From: Streptomyces sp. B3I8
Lineage (GTDB): Bacteria; Actinomycetota; Actinomycetes; Streptomycetales; Streptomycetaceae
Direction: 5' to 3'
DNA length: 64,000 nucleotides
NCBI RefSeq assembly: GCF_030816915.1
Contig: NZ_JAUSYN010000002.1
Span: forward strand, 6,895,501 to 6,959,500
Program-made: the position numbers and the translations under genes
The notes under the pieces: generated by a model
Told to the model about the DNA's origin: nothing
The model's input: only the letters and a program-made list of their open reading frames with translations
The model's database searches: none
Part shown: positions 52,655 to 61,518 of the stretch, piece after piece
Layout of the letters: each line of letters begins with the position of its first letter
How positions within the stretch are numbered: the stretch's first letter is position 1

Positions 52655-53407
52655 ATGACTGCACGCGTGACGGACCTCGGCCTCCCGGACGGAATCCAGG
52701 CCTGCCTCTTCGACCTCGACGGGGTCATCACCAGGACCGCCGTCGTCCACGCCGCCGCGTGGAAACGGACGTTCGACGCATATCTGCGGCAACGCGACGG
52801 CACGGACTTCCGGCCTTTCGACAAGGGCGCGGACTACGACAGTTACGTCGACGGCCGCCCCCGCGCCGACGGCGTCCGCACCTTCCTCGCCTCCCGCGAC
52901 ATCCGCCTCCCCGAGGGCACCCCCGACGACCCGCCGGACCGGGAGACCGTGCACGGTCTGGGCAACCGCAAGAACGAACTCCTCCTGGAGCTCATCCGCA
53001 CCCAGGGCGTCGAGGCGTACGACAGCACCCTGCGCTACATCGAGCGGGCCCGTGCCGCCGGCCTGCGCACCGCCGTGGTCTCCTCCAGCGCCAACTGCCG
53101 TGACGTGCTGCGCTCCATCGACGCCGAACACCTCTTCGACGTCCGTATCGACGGTGTCGTCGCCGCCGAGCGCGGTCTGCCCGGCAAGCCGCACCCGGAC
53201 ACCTTCCTCGCCGCCGCGAAGGACCTGGGCGTCGAGCCGAAGGCCGCCGCCGTCTTCGAGGACGCCCTGGCCGGCATGGACGCGGGCCGCTCCGGACACT
53301 TCGGTCATGTCGTCGGCATCGACCGGGTCGGCCAGGCCGACGCGCTGCGCGCCCACGGCGCCGACATCGTCGTGGCGGACCTCGCCGACCTGCGGAGCCG
53401 GGCGTGA
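52655..53407 (+). CDS. Beta-phosphoglucomutase-type HAD phosphatase
   Basis: 250 aa. FDLDGVITRTAVVHAAAWK carries the nucleophile Asp and the VI-T-x-T loop of beta-phosphoglucomutases; VVSSSANCRDVL is motif II, GKPHPDTFLAAAKDLGV (Lys) motif III, and VFEDALAGMDAGRSGHFGHV VGIDRVG motif IV. Its TGA overlaps the GTG of a GH65 phosphorylase. Such pairs convert a disaccharide plus phosphate to glucose plus beta-glucose-1-phosphate and then to glucose-6-phosphate. Confidence 0.92.
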   Translation: MTARVTDLGLPDGIQACLFDLDGVITRTAVVHAAAWKRTFDAYLRQRDGTDFRPFDKGADYDSYVDGRPRADGVRTFLASRDIRLPEGTPDDPPDRETVHGLGNRKNELLLELIRTQGVEAYDSTLRYIERARAAGLRTAVVSSSANCRDVLRSIDAEHLFDVRIDGVVAAERGLPGKPHPDTFLAAAKDLGVEPKAAAVFEDALAGMDAGRSGHFGHVVGIDRVGQADALRAHGADIVVADLADLRSRA

Positions 53408-55761
53408 TCACACACTCCTCCTACGGCGTCGAGCCCTGGCACCTGCGCGAACGCGGACTGCACACGGACGTCCTCCCGCAGAGCGAGTCGGTGTTCGCGC
53501 TGTCCAACGGACACGTCGGCTGGCGCGGCAACCTCGACGAGGGCGAACCGCACGGACTGCCCGGCTCCTACCTCAACGGCGTCCACGAGTCCCACCCGCT
53601 GCCGTACGCCGAGGCCGGCTACGGCTACCCGGAGTCCGGGCAGACCGTCATCAACGTCACCAACGGCAAGATACTGCGCCTGCTGGTGGACGACGAACCC
53701 TTCGACGTGCGCTACGGACGGCTGCGCTCCCACGAACGCGTCCTCGATCTGCGCACCGGCCTGCTCACCCGCACCTGCGAGTGGACCTCCCCGGCCGGCA
53801 CCACCGTCCGCATCCGCTCCCGCCGCCTGGTGTCGTTCACCCAGCGGGCCATCGCCGCGATCTCCTACGAGGTGTCCGCCGTCGACAGCCGCACCCGGAT
53901 CGTCGTGCAGTCGGAGCTGGTCACCAACGAGCAGCTCCCCGGCCACAACGGGGACCCGCGCGCGGCCGTCGCCCTGGAGTCACCGCTTCAAGCGGAGACC
54001 CACTTCGCCAGGGACACCCGGCTGCGGCTCGTGCACCGCACCCGGCGCAGCCGGCTCCGGGTCGCCGCCGCGGCCGACCACCGGATCACCGGCCCCGAGG
54101 AGACCACCACCGAGAGCGAGTCCACCGAGGACCTCGCCCGGCTCACCGTCGCCTCCGTGCTCGCCCCCGGCGAGACCCTGCGGGTGGACAAACTCGTCTC
54201 CCACGGCTGGTCCAGCACCCGCTCACTGCCCGCCGTCAGCGACCAGGTCGACGCCGCGCTCGCCGCCGCCGCGACCTGCGGCTGGGCGGGCCTGGTCGAG
54301 GAACAGCGGGAGTACCTCGACGACTTCTGGGCCCGCTCGGACGTCGAGGTGGACGGCGACGAACAGATACAGCAGGCCGTGCGATTCGCCCTGTTCCACG
54401 TGCTGCAGGCCGGGGCACGGGCCGAGCAGCGGGCCATCCCCGCCAAGGGCCTGACCGGCTCCGGCTACGACGGCCACGCCTTCTGGGACACCGAGACCTT
54501 CGTCCTGCCGCTGCTCACCTACACCTCGCCGGAGGCGGTCGCCGAGGCGCTGCGCTGGCGGCAGAACACCCTGCCCGCCGCGCGCGAGCGCGCCGCCCAA
54601 CTCGGCCTCGGCGGCGCCGCGTTCCCCTGGCGCACCATCGCGGGCCAGGAGGGGTCGGCGTACTGGCCGGCCGGCACCGCCGCCTTCCACGTCAACGCCG
54701 ACATCGCCGACGCCGTCGTCCGCTACACCGCCGCCACCGGCGACAAGCGGTTCGAACGTGACACCGGCGTCGAACTCCTCGTGGAGACCGCCCGGTTGTG
54801 GCGCTCGCTCGGCCACCACGACCACCGGGGCGCGTACCACATCGACGGGGTCACCGGCCCCGACGAGTACAGCGCCGTCGCCGACGACAACACGTACACC
54901 AACCTCATGGCCCGGATGAACCTGCTCGCCGCCGCCGACGCGGCCGAACGGCATCCGCGGCAGGCCGCCGCGCTCGGCGTGGACGACGAGGAGAGCGCCG
55001 CCTGGCGGGACGCCGCCGAGGCCATGCACATCCCCTACAACCACGAACTGGGCGTGCACGAGCAGCACGCCGGGTTCACCCGCTACCAGCGCTGGGACTT
55101 CGCGGCCACCCGCCCCGACCAGTTCCCCCTGATGCTGCACTTCCCCTACTTCGACCTCTACCGCAAACAGGTCGTCAAACAGGCCGACCTGGTGCTGGCG
55201 ATGTACACGTGCAGCGCTTTCTTCGACGCCGAGCACAAGGCGCGCAACTTCGCCTACTACGAGCCGCTCACCGTGCGCGACTCGTCCCTGTCGGCGTGCA
55301 CCCAGGCGGTCATCGCGGCGGAGGCGGGCCACATGTCGCTCGCCTACGACTACCTCCACGAGGCCGCGCTGATGGACCTCCACGACCTGGAGCACAACAC
55401 CCGCGACGGGCTGCACATCGCCTCGCTCGCCGGTACGTGGATGGTGCTCGTGGCGGGCTTCGGCGGCATGCGGCACCACGGGGGGACGCTGCAGTTCGCC
55501 CCCCGGCTGCCGGAGACGTTCCGGCGGCTGGCGTTCACGCTGGAGCTGCTGGGGCGCAGGGTGCGGGTGGAGATCGAGCGGGGGGCGGCGGGGTACACGC
55601 TGCTGAGCGGGGAGCCGCTGGTCATCCACCATCATGGCGAGTCGCTGACGGTGGAGAGGGACAAGGTCAGCCGACGTGACATCCCGCCGCTGAAGGCGGT
55701 CCCGGCCCCGGCCCAGCCGCACCACCGCCGTCCGAACCGGGTGGCGGCGCCGGAGGGTTAG
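53404..55761 (+). CDS. Glycoside hydrolase family 65 phosphorylase
   Basis: 785 aa from GTG 53404, 4-nt overlap with the mutase gene. N-terminal beta-sandwich (WHLRERGLHTDVLPQSESVFALSNGH), then the (alpha/alpha)6 barrel: GSGYDGHAFWDTETFVLPLL near 355, AFPWRTIAGQEGS, and HIDGVTGPDEYSAVADDNTY with the catalytic Glu near 490, plus KQADLVLAMY and C-terminal jelly-roll. An inverting phosphorylase of maltose, trehalose, kojibiose or nigerose; motifs do not settle which. Coupled to beta-phosphoglucomutase, which uses the product. Confidence 0.92.
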   Translation: MITHSSYGVEPWHLRERGLHTDVLPQSESVFALSNGHVGWRGNLDEGEPHGLPGSYLNGVHESHPLPYAEAGYGYPESGQTVINVTNGKILRLLVDDEPFDVRYGRLRSHERVLDLRTGLLTRTCEWTSPAGTTVRIRSRRLVSFTQRAIAAISYEVSAVDSRTRIVVQSELVTNEQLPGHNGDPRAAVALESPLQAETHFARDTRLRLVHRTRRSRLRVAAAADHRITGPEETTTESESTEDLARLTVASVLAPGETLRVDKLVSHGWSSTRSLPAVSDQVDAALAAAATCGWAGLVEEQREYLDDFWARSDVEVDGDEQIQQAVRFALFHVLQAGARAEQRAIPAKGLTGSGYDGHAFWDTETFVLPLLTYTSPEAVAEALRWRQNTLPAARERAAQLGLGGAAFPWRTIAGQEGSAYWPAGTAAFHVNADIADAVVRYTAATGDKRFERDTGVELLVETARLWRSLGHHDHRGAYHIDGVTGPDEYSAVADDNTYTNLMARMNLLAAADAAERHPRQAAALGVDDEESAAWRDAAEAMHIPYNHELGVHEQHAGFTRYQRWDFAATRPDQFPLMLHFPYFDLYRKQVVKQADLVLAMYTCSAFFDAEHKARNFAYYEPLTVRDSSLSACTQAVIAAEAGHMSLAYDYLHEAALMDLHDLEHNTRDGLHIASLAGTWMVLVAGFGGMRHHGGTLQFAPRLPETFRRLAFTLELLGRRVRVEIERGAAGYTLLSGEPLVIHHHGESLTVERDKVSRRDIPPLKAVPAPAQPHHRRPNRVAAPEG

Positions 55762-55817
55762 GGTGCGGGAGGGTTAGGGCGAGGGTGCGGGAGGGCGAGG
55801 GTGCGGGTACTTCTCCT

Positions 55818-56007
55818 CGCCCCCGCCGCCCTTTCCCGTCCCGACCCCGGAGGGCCCCCCGGACCCGCGAAGAGATTGCGCGGCTCCCCGCGCCCCTGCC
55901 AGGACTGCGCGAGCAACCACCCGCTCACCCGCGCGTCCGGGGTCCGAGGAGCGGAGCCCCTCAGGGTCGGGGACGGGAAGGGTAGGGGTGGCGGGGGCGG
56001 GGAAACG
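55818..56007. repeat. Dispersed intergenic element, copy F (full, overlaps a gene end)
   Basis: Left end CTCGCCCCCGCCGCCCTTTC and right end, 55967-56007, GACGGGAAGGGTAGGGGTGG CGGGGGCGGGG are inverted. Interior GCGCGGCTCCCCGCGCCCCT and GAGCAACCACCCGCTCACCC as in copy E. The right end runs about 47 bp into the 3' end of the symporter gene and provides its stop codon. Confidence 0.85.
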
Positions 56008-57601
56008 CCGTGCCGGCGAGGATGTGGGGCTCGACGCGGTCGTACGCGCGCCGTTGGCGATCCCTGCGGGACCGCCCCGACAGCACCGTCCCCAGCCACC
56101 CGCACACGAACCCCGCCGGAATCGACACCACCCCCGTCGTCGTGAACGGGAACCAGTGGAAGTCCAGCCCCGGGAACGCCGCCGTCGGCGACCCGGACAC
56201 CAGACTCGTCCCCGGCATCAGCACCAGCACCGCCACCGTCCCCCCGATCAACGCGCACAGCAGCCCCGCCCGCGTGCACCGCCGCCAGAACAGGGCGTAC
56301 ACCAGCGCCGGCGCGAGCGCGGACGCGCCCACGCAGAAGGACGCCGTCGCCAGTGGCTGCAGGCTGCGGTCCTGCACCAGCGAGGCGAGCAGGATCGCGG
56401 GCACGCCCACGACCAGCGCGCAGACCCGCGCGAGCGCCGTCTCCCGCTGCGGACTGAGCCGCCGCGCCCGCGTCGCGAACACGTCGTGGGCGAGGGAGTT
56501 GGCGCAGGCGAGGATCATGCCGGCCACCGACGCGAGCAGCGTCAGGAAGATCGCCGTCGTCACCGCGGTGAACAACAGCGTCTCCGGACGCGACAGATGC
56601 GCCCCGAAGGCGGCCCGCGAACCCAGCAGATACGCCGTGTTGCCGCGCGGATCGGCCGCGGCGAGCCCTTCCCGGCCGACCAACGCGGTGGCCCCCACGC
56701 CCACCACGGTGATCACGACGGCGAACAGCGCGACCGAGGTCACGGCCCACGACATCGACCGCCGCACCTGCCGGGCGCTGCCCGCGGTGTACATCCGCAT
56801 CGTCACATGCGGCAGACACGCTCCGCCCAGCACGATGGTGAGCTGGGTGCTGACCATGTCCAGCCGGGGGTGGTCGCCCCCGGCGAACTGCAGGCCGGGC
56901 CGCAGATACGCCTGGCCCGCCCCGCTGCGGCCGGCGGCGGCGGTGAACAGCGCCCCGGGGTCCCAGTGGAAGGCACGCAGGACGAGGACGGCGACGACGG
57001 CGCCCGAGCCGAGCAGCATCACCATCTTCAGCAACTGGATGAGGGCGGTGCCCTTCATGCCGCCGATGGCCGCATAGCTGATCATCAGCGCGCCCACCCC
57101 GACGACACACCCGGTCCGCATGGCGCTGCCGGTGAACCCCAGCATGTACGCCAGCAGTTGGCCGGTGCTGGCGAGCTGCACCAACATCATCGGCAGCAGG
57201 GCGATCAGGGTCACCGCACACGTGGTGATCCGCACCGACCGGCCCGGCATCCGCCGCGACAGCGCGTCGCCCAGGGTGAATTGGCCGGTGTTGCGCAGCG
57301 GTTCGGCCAGCAGGAACATCAGCAGCATCAGGGACAGCGTCATGCTCAGGGCGAGGACGACACCGTCGTAGCCGCACAACGCGATCACCCCGCCGATGGT
57401 GAGCACGGTGGCGGCGGAGATGTAGTCGCCGGCGATGGCGAGCCCGTTGCGCAGCGGGGACATCGTGCGGTAGCCGGTGTAGAACTCGGCGAGGTCGTCG
57501 CGGTCGGGGCCGGTCATCACGCACAGCAGCAGGGTGACGGTGACGACGGCACAGAAGGCGACCAGCGACCAGGACTGGGCGGAGCCGTCGAACTCGGTCA
57601 T
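55961..57601 (-). CDS. Sodium/solute symporter (SSS family, ActP-like)
   Basis: 546 aa from ATG 57601. About 13 membrane helices. SSS features: AEFYTGYRTMSPLRNGLAIAGDYISAATVLT near residue 40 and the LPHVTMRMYTAGSARQVRRS segment; GYDGVVLALSMTLS. It resembles cation/acetate symporters, including partnership with an upstream DUF485 gene whose stop overlaps its start. Likely imports a short carboxylate with Na+. The last ~16 residues (AFPRPRHPYPSRPRP) are encoded by intergenic element F and are not family sequence. Confidence 0.9.
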   Translation of the reverse strand: MTEFDGSAQSWSLVAFCAVVTVTLLLCVMTGPDRDDLAEFYTGYRTMSPLRNGLAIAGDYISAATVLTIGGVIALCGYDGVVLALSMTLSLMLLMFLLAEPLRNTGQFTLGDALSRRMPGRSVRITTCAVTLIALLPMMLVQLASTGQLLAYMLGFTGSAMRTGCVVGVGALMISYAAIGGMKGTALIQLLKMVMLLGSGAVVAVLVLRAFHWDPGALFTAAAGRSGAGQAYLRPGLQFAGGDHPRLDMVSTQLTIVLGGACLPHVTMRMYTAGSARQVRRSMSWAVTSVALFAVVITVVGVGATALVGREGLAAADPRGNTAYLLGSRAAFGAHLSRPETLLFTAVTTAIFLTLLASVAGMILACANSLAHDVFATRARRLSPQRETALARVCALVVGVPAILLASLVQDRSLQPLATASFCVGASALAPALVYALFWRRCTRAGLLCALIGGTVAVLVLMPGTSLVSGSPTAAFPGLDFHWFPFTTTGVVSIPAGFVCGWLGTVLSGRSRRDRQRRAYDRVEPHILAGTAFPRPRHPYPSRPRP

Positions 57602-58143
57602 CGCCCCGGCTCCACGAGGCCGTCGTGGTCGGGGGCCCGGGGCGGGGGATCGGGCGGGGCGTGGCGACGTACGCGGGCGGCGAGTGGGTCGACGTAGCGG
57701 CGGGCGGTGCACTCGTACAGCACGACGGCGAGCCAGGTGACCGGGACCTGCACCAGGCCGAGCAGCAGCCCCGTGGACAGGCCGCCGGTGACGGGGCGGG
57801 TCAGTACGGAGGGCTCGTACGCGGAGAGGAGGAGGAAGACCACGAAGTAGCCGAGGGCGGCGAGGGTGGCGACCCGGCGCTGCCTGCGGTAGGCGCGACG
57901 CAGCATCCTCAGGTCACCGTGGTGCCCGCGCGCCGAGTGCGGTGACGCCCGGCGTAACGGCCGGGTCGGTAAGTCCTTGTCGCGGCGGCCCGGGGCGTCG
58001 CCGTCCCGCGCGTGCGCCGCCGGCTCCTCGTCCAGGTCGTCGTCCATCGGCCACGGGTGGGGCGGGGCGGAGACCGACCAGCTCGGTATGTGCGGCGGCG
58101 GCACCGGATACGAGGGGTACGGCGCGTGCGGATCGTGGGACAT
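57598..58143 (-). CDS. DUF485 membrane protein, symporter partner
   Basis: 181 aa from ATG 58143 (AAGGAGAA seven bases upstream). The first ~100 residues are Pro/His/Asp/Arg-rich and disordered; the DUF485 core follows, LRRAYRRQRRVATLAALGYF VVFLLLSAYEPSVL, and a second helix LLLGLVQVPVTWLAVVLYEC then TARRYVDPLAARVR. Such proteins are coded just before ActP-type symporters (YjcH in E. coli) and are thought to assist them. ATGA overlap with the symporter. N-terminal extension is unusually long for the family. Confidence 0.88.
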   Translation of the reverse strand: MSHDPHAPYPSYPVPPPHIPSWSVSAPPHPWPMDDDLDEEPAAHARDGDAPGRRDKDLPTRPLRRASPHSARGHHGDLRMLRRAYRRQRRVATLAALGYFVVFLLLSAYEPSVLTRPVTGGLSTGLLLGLVQVPVTWLAVVLYECTARRYVDPLAARVRRHAPPDPPPRAPDHDGLVEPGR

Positions 58144-58190
58144 CCCGGTTCTCCTTGCGGCGCGGAGGTCCGGCGGGTGCGGACCGTGGG

Positions 58191-58228
58191 GGGAGGGAAG
58201 CGGCGGAGTGGGAGGGAAACGGCGGAGT
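58191..58228. repeat. Two tandem 19-bp repeats
   Basis: GGGAGGGAAGCGGCGGAGT and GGGAGGGAAACGGCGGAGT, one mismatch, back to back in the gap between the deacetylase stop and the DUF485 start. Confidence 0.88.
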
Positions 58229-58298
58229 GGGTTTTCGCACGCTAGCCGCCGCGATCCGGGCCGTGGGGCGTTTTCCGGGAACTCGGGGAGGCCCGTCC

Positions 58299-59285
58299 TC
58301 ACCCCGCTGACCTCGGGTGTTGCCCGTGTGAGTGCAGTGACGGCAGAGCAGTGAGAGACGTCCGGGAGCTCCCCTCGGTGCGCCGGCGGAAACCGTCGGA
58401 GGCGGGTGCGCCCAGGCCGTGGTCCGCGAGCGGGCCCACCCTCAGGCCCGCCCGCCGGCAGTCGGCGACCAGAGCCGGGAGCGCGTCCAGAGTGGCCTTC
58501 CAGCAGTCCGGGGCGGCGACCCGGTCCGTGTCGTGCAGCAGCACCGTGCCGCCGCCGCGCAGATCCGCCCCGACCGTCCCGCGCACCGAACCGGGGGTGG
58601 CGTCCGGCGTCCAGTCCCTGCCCCACGCCGACCACAGCACCGGGCGCAGCCCCGCCCGCCGGGCCGCCGCCCAGCGCCCGGAGGTGAGGATGCCGTACGG
58701 CGGCCGGTACCAGCGCGGCCGTAGTCCGCTCACGCCGGCCACCGCCTCGGCCGCCCGCGCCACCTCGCGCGCGTCCCGCGCGGGCGCGGGCAGCCACGGC
58801 CTGTCGTGCGTCCAGCCGTGCACGGCCAGCTCGTGCCCCCGGCGGGCCGTCTCGCGGGCCACCTCGGGATGGCGTAGGACGCTCTCGCCGAGGACGAAGA
58901 ACGTGGCGCGCACCCTCAGCGCGTCCAGCGCGTCCAGGAAGAGCGGGGTGGAGACCGGGTCGGGGCCGTCGTCGAAGGTGAGGGCGACATGGCCGGGGTG
59001 CCCGGTGCCCGCCAGCCGCGGGAAGAAGCGGCGCCGCAGCCCCGGTAGCCAGGTGGCGGCCGGAACGATGTGCGCGCCGGCCACGGCGGTGACCGCGAGA
59101 GCCGCGGCGGCCGGCGCCGCCGTACGCCGGAAGGGCGGCGGCGCGATCGTCGGGCGCCGACCGGACGTGGGGGCGGAGGCGGACGTGGAGACGGGGACGG
59201 AGACGGGGACGGGTGCGGGTACGGAGACGGGGACGGGGGCGGACGTGGAGACGGGGACGGGTGCGGGGGCGGTCTCGCGGCTCAT
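58299..59285 (-). CDS. Secreted or anchored polysaccharide deacetylase (NodB domain)
   Basis: 328 aa. Cytoplasmic start followed by a Pro/Val/Ser repeat region (PVPVSVPAPVPVSVPVSTSA) and a hydrophobic anchor (AAPAAAALAVTAVAGAHIV). The NodB domain (about 95-290) shows VALTFDDGPDPVST (catalytic Asp and metal Asp), HELAVHGWTHDRP with the two zinc His, RPRWYRPPYGILT and VGADLRGGGTVLLHDTD. It removes N-acetyl groups from peptidoglycan, chitin or similar. The hydrophobic segment lacks a clear cleavage site, so the enzyme may be membrane-tethered with the active domain outside. Confidence 0.9.
   Translation of the reverse strand: MSRETAPAPVPVSTSAPVPVSVPAPVPVSVPVSTSASAPTSGRRPTIAPPPFRRTAAPAAAALAVTAVAGAHIVPAATWLPGLRRRFFPRLAGTGHPGHVALTFDDGPDPVSTPLFLDALDALRVRATFFVLGESVLRHPEVARETARRGHELAVHGWTHDRPWLPAPARDAREVARAAEAVAGVSGLRPRWYRPPYGILTSGRWAAARRAGLRPVLWSAWGRDWTPDATPGSVRGTVGADLRGGGTVLLHDTDRVAAPDCWKATLDALPALVADCRRAGLRVGPLADHGLGAPASDGFRRRTEGSSRTSLTALPSLHSHGQHPRSAG
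59165..59275 (-). repeat. Low-complexity coding repeat in the deacetylase gene
   Basis: Hexamers of the type GACGGG/GAGACG (plus strand) repeat for about 110 nt and encode the Pro-Val/Val-Ser/Ala-Pro region before the membrane anchor. Length is likely to vary between strains. Confidence 0.75.
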
Positions 59286-59324
59286 GCTTGTGGCTACCTC
59301 TCTGTCCGGTGCGCTGTCGTGGGT

Positions 59325-60284
59325 TCAGGAGCCGCGGCGCGAGCGCGCGCGGGCGGCGGCCCGGGAGGCGGTGGCGCCCGCGGTGCCGGTGCCGGTGCTG
59401 TTCCCGGTGCCGCCCGTCCCCGTGTCCCACGTCTCCTGCTGCGAGGCCGCGTGGGCCAGGCCCACGGTGCCCGCGCCGATGAGCGCGATCCCGAGGATCT
59501 CGGGCACGAGCCGCAGCCCCAGGCCGATGTGCTCGTCGAACAGCGCCCAGCCCAGAGCCACGCTGGTCAGCGCGTCGCCGAGGGTGAGCGCCGGCTGCGA
59601 GGCGGTCAGGCTGCCGGCCCGGAAGGCGCCCTGGAGAAGGACGAAAGCGGTCAGCCCGGCCACCGCCAGGGCGTACAGCGGCCAGGTCGCGAAGATGCCG
59701 GCGCCCACGTCACCGATCCGCCCGGTGACCTCCTTCATCAGCGCGGCGGTGGTGGCGAAGGAGACCGCCGAGGCCAGTGCGAGCAGGGCGGCGCGGGGGG
59801 AGCCCCTGGTCAGCCGGGAGACGAGGACGAGGGTGACCACCGCGGCGAGCGCGGCCGCCCCGGCCAGCAGCCAGCGGCCCGGGGTGGCGTCGGCGCGTCC
59901 CTCGGTCGGCGCCGCCGCGCCGAGGAAGAAGGCCAGCCCGAGGGCGAGGGCCACGAAGGCCAGCCAGGTGCGCCGGTCCGGTGTGTGGTGGAAGACGAGG
60001 CTGCCCACGGCCAGGGTGAACAGCAGCTCGGCGGCGAGCAGGGGCTGGACGAGCGAGAGGCTGCCCACGGTGAGCGCGGCGGCCTGCAGCACGGTGGAGA
60101 CCGCGAGCAGCGCCGAACCGGCCAGCCAGAACGGGCGGCGCAGCACATGAGCCATCCAGTGCGCGGCGTGCCGCACACCGGCGCCGGCATCCGCCTCGTC
60201 GGCCGCGGCACGCCGTTGCAGCACCGAGGCCGCGGCGTTGGCGAGGGCCGCGAGCAGGGCCAGGACGACGGTGGGCGCGTTCAC
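59325..60284 (-). CDS. DMT-superfamily (EamA-like) transporter
   Basis: 319 aa from GTG 60284. Ten predicted membrane helices in two related halves: VVLALLAALANAAASVLQRR, AAALTVGSLSLVQPLLAAEL LFTLAVGSLVF in the first and FATTAALMKEVTGRI, GSLTASQPALTLGDALTSVA LGWALFDEHIGLG in the second. The NPA-less, magnesium-transporter-NIPA-like start is typical of the DMT family group in Streptomyces. Substrate unknown. C-terminal ~45 residues are Gly/Thr/Ser and Arg-rich. Same strand as the deacetylase, 39 nt upstream of it. Confidence 0.87.
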   Translation of the reverse strand: MNAPTVVLALLAALANAAASVLQRRAAADEADAGAGVRHAAHWMAHVLRRPFWLAGSALLAVSTVLQAAALTVGSLSLVQPLLAAELLFTLAVGSLVFHHTPDRRTWLAFVALALGLAFFLGAAAPTEGRADATPGRWLLAGAAALAAVVTLVLVSRLTRGSPRAALLALASAVSFATTAALMKEVTGRIGDVGAGIFATWPLYALAVAGLTAFVLLQGAFRAGSLTASQPALTLGDALTSVALGWALFDEHIGLGLRLVPEILGIALIGAGTVGLAHAASQQETWDTGTGGTGNSTGTGTAGATASRAAARARSRRGS

Positions 60285-60321
60285 CCCGCGACTCCTCGAC
60301 GACTCCGCCGGCTTCCACGGC

Positions 60322-61194
60322 TCACCCGAAGCGGGCGGCGAGCCGTCGGTAGACGGCGGGGGCCGCGCCCCGGATCCGGACCGGCAGCCGCAGCCAGCCG
60401 GGGACGTAGATCTCGTCGCGGCCCCGGGTGACCGCGGCGCTGACCGCTTCGGCCACCTTCTCCGCCGGCACCGGCCGCGGGTGCGACCGTACGTAGGGCA
60501 TACCCCGCCGGTCGAAGAACGGCGTGTCCACCACGGCGGGTACGACGTGGCTGACGCCGACGCCGGTGCCGTACAGCTCGTAGCGCAGCGCGTCCGCGAA
60601 CGCGGCGAGCGCCGCCTTGGCGGCCGAGTAGACCGCCTCCTGGCGTACGGCGAGCATCCCGGCCACCGATCCGATCAGGACGACGCGCCCCGCGCCGGCC
60701 TCCACCATGCCCGGCAGCAGCCGCCGTACCAGGTGCATCGCGGGCAGGACGTCCACGTCGAACAGCGTGTCGATGGAGCCCGGGGGCATGGTGGCGAAGT
60801 CGCCCGCCCAGCCGACGCCCGCCCCGGCGACCAGGAGGTCCACCCGGCCCCCTGCCGCGTCCAGGGCGAAGTCGGCGAGCCGGCCTTCGGCGCCGGGGCG
60901 GGAGAGGTCGGCGGGGAAGAGCGCCGCCGACGTCGCGTCGGCCACCTGCGCGAGCCGCTGGGGATCGCGCCCGTTCAGCACGAGATGCCAGCCGTCGGCC
61001 GCCAGGCGCCGCGCCACGGCGGCGCCGATGCCGGAGGAAGCGCCCGTGACCAGGGCCGTTCCGGGGCAGACCCGCTCCCCGGCGGCCGGCCTCCGCACCA
61101 TCCGGGGCTCCGCGCCCGGCCCGCCCACCGGCACCTCGGCGACGGATGAGGCGTCACGGGCGTACGAGGGGGCGCGGGAGTAGGCATGAGCCAT
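60322..61194 (-). CDS. Short-chain dehydrogenase/reductase (membrane-associated type)
   Basis: 290 aa from ATG 61194 (GCAGAGG seven bases upstream). A ~45-residue polar N-terminus precedes [30 protein letters not shown] in place of NNAG, Ser in LIGSVAGMLA, and VYSAAKAALAAFADALRYEL with the Tyr-x3-Lys. C-terminal VPAEKVAEAVSAAVTRGRDE IYVPGWLRLPVRIRG resembles DltE/SDH-type SDRs. Acts on a lipid- or sterol-like or unknown substrate. Same strand as the DMT gene, 37 nt upstream of it. Confidence 0.9.
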   Translation of the reverse strand: MAHAYSRAPSYARDASSVAEVPVGGPGAEPRMVRRPAAGERVCPGTALVTGASSGIGAAVARRLAADGWHLVLNGRDPQRLAQVADATSAALFPADLSRPGAEGRLADFALDAAGGRVDLLVAGAGVGWAGDFATMPPGSIDTLFDVDVLPAMHLVRRLLPGMVEAGAGRVVLIGSVAGMLAVRQEAVYSAAKAALAAFADALRYELYGTGVGVSHVVPAVVDTPFFDRRGMPYVRSHPRPVPAEKVAEAVSAAVTRGRDEIYVPGWLRLPVRIRGAAPAVYRRLAARFG

Positions 61195-61518
61195 GGTGCG
61201 ACCTCTGCGGGACGGCGAGCACCGGGTGAACCGGCCGGCGGCCGGAAGCGGTGCGCGGACGGGCGGACGGCGGTGACGACGCGGACGGCGACGTGCGGAC
61301 CCGCGACGTGCGGGCGTGCGGGCGTGCCGACGGAGCGAGCGGTGTTGGAGTATCCGCCCGGCCGAGTTCTGAAACGTACGCATCTCCGCACGTATGGGGC
61401 GTGCGAGGTGCGGCCCCTGTGCGCGGGTGCGGGGGGTGCGCCCGCGTGCGCGGGCGGTTCCGCGGTGGCGCGGGCGGGTTCCGGGCCCGAGCGGGTCCGA
61501 TGCGGCGGGTGTGCTGCG
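61195..61518. other. 324-nt gap, promoter-like and GC-repeat sequence
   Basis: No gene supported. Upstream of the SDR it has GCGACGTGCGG twice (about 61287-61310) and a less GC-rich patch at 61345-61390 that is the likely promoter. The half next to the membrane-protein stop is G/C-run sequence without clear hairpins. Confidence 0.5.
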
